Shown: positions 59,241 to 64,000 of the stretch, in pieces | Layout: each line of letters starts with the position of its first letter | How positions within the stretch are numbered: the stretch's first letter is position 1 | Assembly: GCA_020081605.1 (NCBI GenBank) | Contig: JAHREC010000018.1 | Location: 1,302,001 to 1,366,000, forward strand | Length of the DNA stretch: 64,000 nucleotides | Source: Albifimbria verrucaria | Lineage: Eukaryota; Ascomycota; Sordariomycetes; Hypocreales; Stachybotryaceae | Direction: 5' to 3' | Notes under the pieces: generated by a model | Seen by the model: the letters and a program-made list of their open reading frames with translations, nothing else | Told to the model about the DNA's origin: nothing | Databases searched by the model: none | Program-made: the position numbers and the translations under genes

Positions 59241-61315
59241 ATGCATACGCCATTTCTCTTAACGGCGACGTTTCTCACGTACGCCTCATTCTCGGTAGCT
59301 CAATTTGTCAACCAGGACCCCAAAGCCCGTAATCTCACAGTTGTCAAATCTCCCGCCGATAATAACATCACTGTTTCGTATAAATCTCCAGACGGTGCGT
59401 GCACCACCGCCTTTGAATCACAGCAGCAGTATACCGGTTGGGTCAATATCCCCGGCGACTACCCAACCAACTTGTTCTTCTGGTTTGTCGAAGCTCGCGA
59501 ACCAACATCGACCTTGACCATCTGGCTCAATGGAGGGCCGGGATCAAGCTCCATGTATGGCTTCTTTGGTGGGAACGGTCCGTGTGAGGTGATAGAGAAA
59601 GGCCTAGATGAGTATGAGACTGTCGCCCGTGAGTGGGGATGGGATCGTGCATCAAATATGCTCTTCATTGATCAGGTTAGCCGCCTTTAAACCCCCAAGT
59701 GTTGCTTGAATACGAGCAGCTGACTATTGAATGTCTTACGGCAGCCCAACCAAGTTGGCTACTCATATGATCAGCCACGTAATGGCACCTTTGACTTCAT
59801 TAATGGCACTATCGAAGAGCCGCCCGTCAGAAACGCTTCAGGGTACCGCTGGGCGTCGCTCAATGGCACCTTCAGTACCGCAGAAAGCGATAATACGGTC
59901 AACACGACCGAACTCGCGGCTACAGCTGTATGGCACTTGCTGCAGGGCGTGCTCAGCTCCTCCCACAGTACCAGCCACCCGGCAGCCAACCTATGGAGGT
60001 CAACCTGTTTGCTGAGAGCTATGGCGGAAGATACGGCCCGATCTTTGCTGAAACTTTTGAAGAGCAGAATCAGAAACGGCAAAATGGAACACTTGACCCA
60101 GACAACACTCTAGAGGTACGCCTCGTTTCTCTGGGCATCGTCAACGGATGTATCGATCAGGAAATTCAGGTACCGCAGTACCCTATCTTCGCAACCAACA
60201 ACACCTACGATTTCCAAGCCATCTCCAAGACGGAAGCTCAGTATTACTTGGATACTTACTCGGCCGCAGGTGGCTGTGGGGACCTTCTCAGGCGATGCAA
60301 GGCTGCTGTGGCACAGAGCGATCCCGATGGCGAGGGTGATGAGGCCCAAGTGAACAGTATATGTTCCAACGCCCAGCAGGCGTGTAATAACATTTCCACG
60401 CCTTATTACAATTCAGGAAGAAGCCCATATGATCTTGCTGCTCCGTATACCGATCCCTTCCCTTCGGTACGCTATGTGGAGTATCTAAATAATGCAAGCG
60501 TCCAGCAAGCCATTGGATCGCCCGTTAACTTTACTACACCTAGCGTTGTCGTATTTTTCGAGTTTCATGAGACTGGTGATGAATCCAGGGGCGGCAACGT
60601 TCCTCGGTTGGCGGCCTTGGTCAAGCGTGGCGTCCGCGTTGGCCTCATGTATGGCGACAGAGATTACATCTGCAACTGGTTTGGTGGCCAGGCGGTGGCC
60701 GAGAGGGTTGCACAAGAAATAGGCGGAGAATACGGAGAAAACTTCATCAACGCCGGCTACGCCCCCATCCAAGTCAACGACTCCTACATCGGGGGCGTTG
60801 TGAGACAGTACGGTAATCTGTCGTTCAGCCGCATCTACCAGGCTGGCCACGCTGTCCCTGCATATCAGCCTGAGACGGCGTTCCAGGTTTTCGCCCGCAT
60901 CATCGCAGGCAGCTCGGTCGCGACGGGCGATGCCGTCGACCTGGCAGTGTACAACACGACGGGAGCCACAAACGCCACCGAGACTGCCTCCTTACCCAAG
61001 ATGCCCGAGTCGACTTGCTTTGTCCGCGAGCTGCAGAATACCTGCGACGAGAATGCGCTGAAGCTGCTCTCCGAGGACAAGGGCGTCATCATCAACGGCG
61101 TGCTGTACAGCTCTTCGCAGGATTGGCCTCTCTATGCCGCCTCAGCTACTTCGTCGGCCTCTTCGGAATCGGCGACTGCGACTGGGGCTTTGACGGGACA
61201 ATACACGGCAACGGCGATGCCGGAGAATAAGGAGAATGTGGCAAAGGCCAAAATGCCCGTTAGTTGGCAGTGGTATATCGCATTGCTTATAGGTCAAGTC
61301 CTCTGGCTGCTCTAG
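59241..61315 (+). CDS. Secreted serine carboxypeptidase, S10 family, with probable GPI-anchor tail
   Basis: The enzyme removes C-terminal amino acids from peptides in the cell wall or outside the cell. The ATG at 59241 begins with a clear signal peptide (MHTPFLLTATFLTYASFSVA). WLNGGPGSSSMYG forms the oxyanion region, ESYGGRYGP holds the catalytic Ser (about residue 237), YGDRDYICNWFGG the Asp and GHAVPAYQP the His (about 513). Many NxT/NxS sites are present. The C-terminus is Ser/Thr-rich and ends in a hydrophobic helix (IALLIGQVLWLL), typical of GPI addition. A 69-nt intron lies at 59676-59744. One C is missing at 59959-59960; restored length is about 668 aa. It is convergent with the NSE2-like gene. 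Confidence 0.93.
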
Positions 61316-61644
61316 TCAGAGTTGGATTTTATTTGCTATTAAAACAAGATAAAATAGCGGTGGCTGCATAGTACAAGGATCCATCCACACCTAGCTATGT
61401 ATTTGCCTTCTTCAATTTTCAACTAGGGGTTTGGAGTTGGGGATGGGCAGATAATCGGATAGGTGCTGCCGCAAGGCAGCCGGAGGCTCAGGAACCTGTA
61501 CGACATTTGGCCACGTGTATTTATACAGGTCAGGAACGAAGCTTAATTATATAGTAATTGTCAAGACAAAAGGAACAAAGTGTATAGTTGGTCATGTCAA
61601 GGGGTATCATTGTGTCTATTTTCATAATCGTAAAATGTGGAGAT
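61316..61644. other. Short convergent intergenic region
   Basis: 329 nt of 3' UTR sequence between the carboxypeptidase and the SUMO ligase gene. No gene is visible. Confidence 0.6.
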
Positions 61645-62863
61645 CTAATCCTCGTCCACATCGTCCAACCTCTCCCTCTTTGGCGGCCTGCTACTATGTC
61701 GGCGCCTTTGAGCAGCAATGGCTAACTCGCTGTCGCCATCAAGGTTTTCCTCCTCGCTATCATCGTCCATCTGGTTCTCAGCTGCCTTGGCACGCTGTAC
61801 TCTGCGAAGCATGGCCTGGTCAAGGAAGAAGTCCTTGTTGAAGTCTGCTTTCGAAAAGGTCTGTTATCGTTAGCAAATTGTGCTCAACAATTCTGAAATG
61901 AGCCCGAAGGATTTGACAGGGAATGGCACACACCTCGGAGCATCCTGTCTGAGGACATTGAACCCTGTCACGTGCAGGTAAATAGTCCAGGATAGCTGCC
62001 TTCTCGAAAGTATGCTTGCACTTGCGGTTGCTGTACGGCTCGTCCATGTAGCGAAGAGTGAGTGGACACTTGAGACTGACAACTTCTCTCGCGACGGCGA
62101 TGTCATCATCCATGTCCTCGTCATCTTCATCGACGCCATTGCCCATCCCTCCTGATCCACCTACGGCTGTCATGACAGGTTGGCCGTCAGAGCGGAACCA
62201 CCTGGATGCGTCAGGCAAGGGCGGGCCATCCTCTCCTACAGCGGCATCGTGCCACATCTTTTGAAGCCTGCGTAGTCATTGTTGAGAGCGTAGCGTTCGC
62301 GCATGCTCATCTGCTCGTATTCGGATCTCTTTTATCGCGAGCATCGCGATACGGCTCGAGCGTGCCGCGCGGGGTTGCATCTTGATTTTCTGTCGCTGCA
62401 GTGGTATACATGTCCTGCAGCACAGTGGCCTCGTCCTCCAGCTCAACCCGCTTGTCAATGATGCCGCGAACAGCACGTTCCGACTCCTCGGTAAGGGTTT
62501 GGACCTCCTTCTCAAATGTCTCGAGGTGGGTTTCAAGACGCTCCTCGTCTGCAGATTTTTCCGTACCCTTAGCCTCTCTGGTGTTGCGCTGCTTGGCAAG
62601 ACGATCACGCTGCGCTCTGAGACGCTCGTGCATGTCCCCACACCGCTCTCGAGGTGCCGCAGCGTGTCCTTCAGCAGAGAGTCATAGGAGGCCGTACTGC
62701 GGTTATTGGATAGTTCGCCTAAAGCGCGACGGGCCGAGTCGCTGAGAGGACATGATGGCGGCTCATATTCCGGTAGGGTGGCGGTTGTGTTGGAGGAGCG
62801 GGCGGTTGATGGCGAGGCTCCAGAAGCCGGGCGACCAGCTCGGTTGATGAGCCTACGAGACAT
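61645..62863 (-). CDS. SUMO E3 ligase subunit NSE2/MMS21-like (SP-RING)
   Basis: It is a subunit of the Smc5/6 complex that attaches SUMO during DNA repair. The start is at 62863 (MSRRLINRAGRPAS). The N-terminal half is helical and charged, with a likely coiled coil (LETHLETFEKEVQTL) that would contact Smc5. The C-terminal half has the SP-RING: LKCPLTLRYMDEP, the CKH of RKCKHTFEKAA, and VQCPQTGC. A 73-nt intron (61861-61933) splits the end of the SP-RING from an acidic/basic tail that stops at 61645. Missing bases fit the T4 runs at 62259-62262 and 62330-62333 and the C4 run at 62636-62639. Total is about 382 aa. Confidence 0.9.
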
Positions 62864-64000
62864 TGGATGCTGTGCTCAATAACCCACCTTGCTGCACGAG
62901 AGAGGGATGAATGACGGCGCCAACAAGGTGCTGGATCAGTACGACGTGGTGTGCCAGAGTCGAGATGCAGCTACAGTGTGGAGAGACGCGCCTGGGCAAA
63001 GTTGAAGACGCGACGGGTGCAGGTCAAGGATCGAAGATAAAGAGCTACTTGGGCTTCTACTATAGATTTGCTACGGTCGAATGTACCCTGTTATGAATTT
63101 TACCTTGAGTGCTGAGCGGACCCTGCGGATCACCCGCCCGGCCAATCCAGACATGCAGAACAGGCTGCTAGCAGCTGCTTTGGCGTCATGCATAAGAAAC
63201 CACCAAGTTGGTAAGGGTGGTTAGCGAAAGTGAAGGGCTGATTCATAATGTGTCAAGCGGCGGCAACGACGAGCCTCGTACGACGACGGCGCAATCCGAG
63301 TGAAGCCATGTAGGACAACGGCAGCGGTGCTTACAACATAATGTGCATCTTCGATCCGATATTACTATATGTTAGTTATAAGCTGGGTAGCCGAGGCTGA
63401 CACTGACGCAATGGTACAGGATAGGACGGCGACGAGGGACGGCAGTGTGGTTGAACAAGGATCATGGTGTATCGGCTCTCGCTGCAAAGATGGACGGATG
63501 ACTGCAAAAGCGCGTACAGACCGCCAAGCTCAGGCCTCGTTGTCGGAAGCTGCACAGCATGATAAACAGGTTTCGGGTACGGTCACGGGTAGTGGCCCGT
63601 GTGTGTGAGATGTGAGGCCCAGGCCCGGTGGTGATCTCGATGGACGCTTGATGATGGGGATTGTGCGGATGCCCTCACGTCGAGAAAACCTTGAGTTTGT
63701 TGGAAAGAAAACTTGGCCGTTCCGTCATGCCTGGCCTGATGCGGGCAGTGGAGCGACGGGGCCAGGAGAGACAAGTCCGGTGGTGTCGGGTGTTAGGTGT
63801 TGGGTCTGGACATCGAACGATTATAGATGCAGTGGCCCATAGCTACGGTGTCATGGGCGACAGCGAGCTCATCCAGAAGGCCATGGGAATCTCGATGGGT
63901 GGCTGGCTGGAGATTAGGCTGGGCGACGGGCGGGCGATTGCACGGCTGGCCAGATCATGGCAAAGTGTGCTCTGCTCCGCATCGATCGCCCATCGACGCA
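62864..64000. other. Right-edge spacer
   Basis: No gene is supported in the last 1.1 kb. Its left end should hold the promoter of the NSE2-like gene. The ORFs present are short and domain-free. Confidence 0.5.

Overview
The window looks like nuclear DNA of a filamentous ascomycete, probably a Sordariomycete and perhaps Hypocreales. The reasons are GC-rich coding sequence, short introns (49-172 nt) with GTRNGT-type donors and CTAAC/CTGAC branch sites, long repeat-dotted spacers, and a typical Pezizomycotina gene set. The species cannot be fixed from sequence alone. No rRNA, tRNA, CRISPR array, transposon or virus-like gene was recognised.

Thirteen protein genes can be supported, plus one exon of uncertain membership. 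From left to right they are: an F-box protein (711-2324, +); a Pcl/Pho80-type cyclin (9887-11002, +); a CPx-type copper ATPase with three CxxC sites (14334-17680, -); the sulfite reductase flavoprotein subunit MET10 (19221-22399, +); a sarcosine/pipecolate/fructosyl-amine oxidase-like flavoenzyme (24851-26253, -); a C2H2 zinc-finger protein (29655-30804, -); a fungal transcription-factor-domain protein with no visible zinc cluster (35481-37984, +, with a possible extra exon at 34774-35134); a stand-alone EgtD/EasF-type methyltransferase (38059-39296, -); methylthioadenosine phosphorylase (47646-48688, -); an ataxin-10/Ctr86 homologue carrying a His/Cys/Asp-rich tract (49616-52600, +); the riboflavin enzyme RIB3 (52954-53814, -); the ubiquinone methyltransferase COQ3 (54978-55844, +); a 14-helix-type MFS transporter (56188-57892, -); a secreted S10 serine carboxypeptidase (59241-61315, +); and an NSE2/MMS21-type SUMO ligase (61645-62863, -).

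The most important general observation is that nearly every conserved gene is broken by single-base frame changes. More than 30 of these can be explained by one lost base in a short homopolymer, usually C or G, while homology continues unbroken on both sides and no nonsense codons appear. This pattern points to uncorrected sequencing or consensus error, not to gene decay. Gene models here must be read across these points, and a simple ORF search under-reports every gene except COQ3.

Genes fall into housekeeping metabolism (sulfur and methyl-group use by MET10 and MTA phosphorylase; vitamins and cofactors by RIB3 and COQ3), metal handling (copper ATPase), regulation (cyclin, C2H2 protein, TF-domain protein, F-box protein), DNA repair (NSE2) and secretion or transport (carboxypeptidase, MFS). 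They do not form one pathway. Convergent pairs with close 3' ends are common, the closest being the TF-domain protein and the methyltransferase, whose stops lie about 74 nt apart. Large spacers (2.3-9.9, 26.3-29.7, 30.8-34.8 and 39.3-47.6 kb) hold no gene I can support but many micro- and minisatellites, notably GC-rich pentanucleotide arrays.
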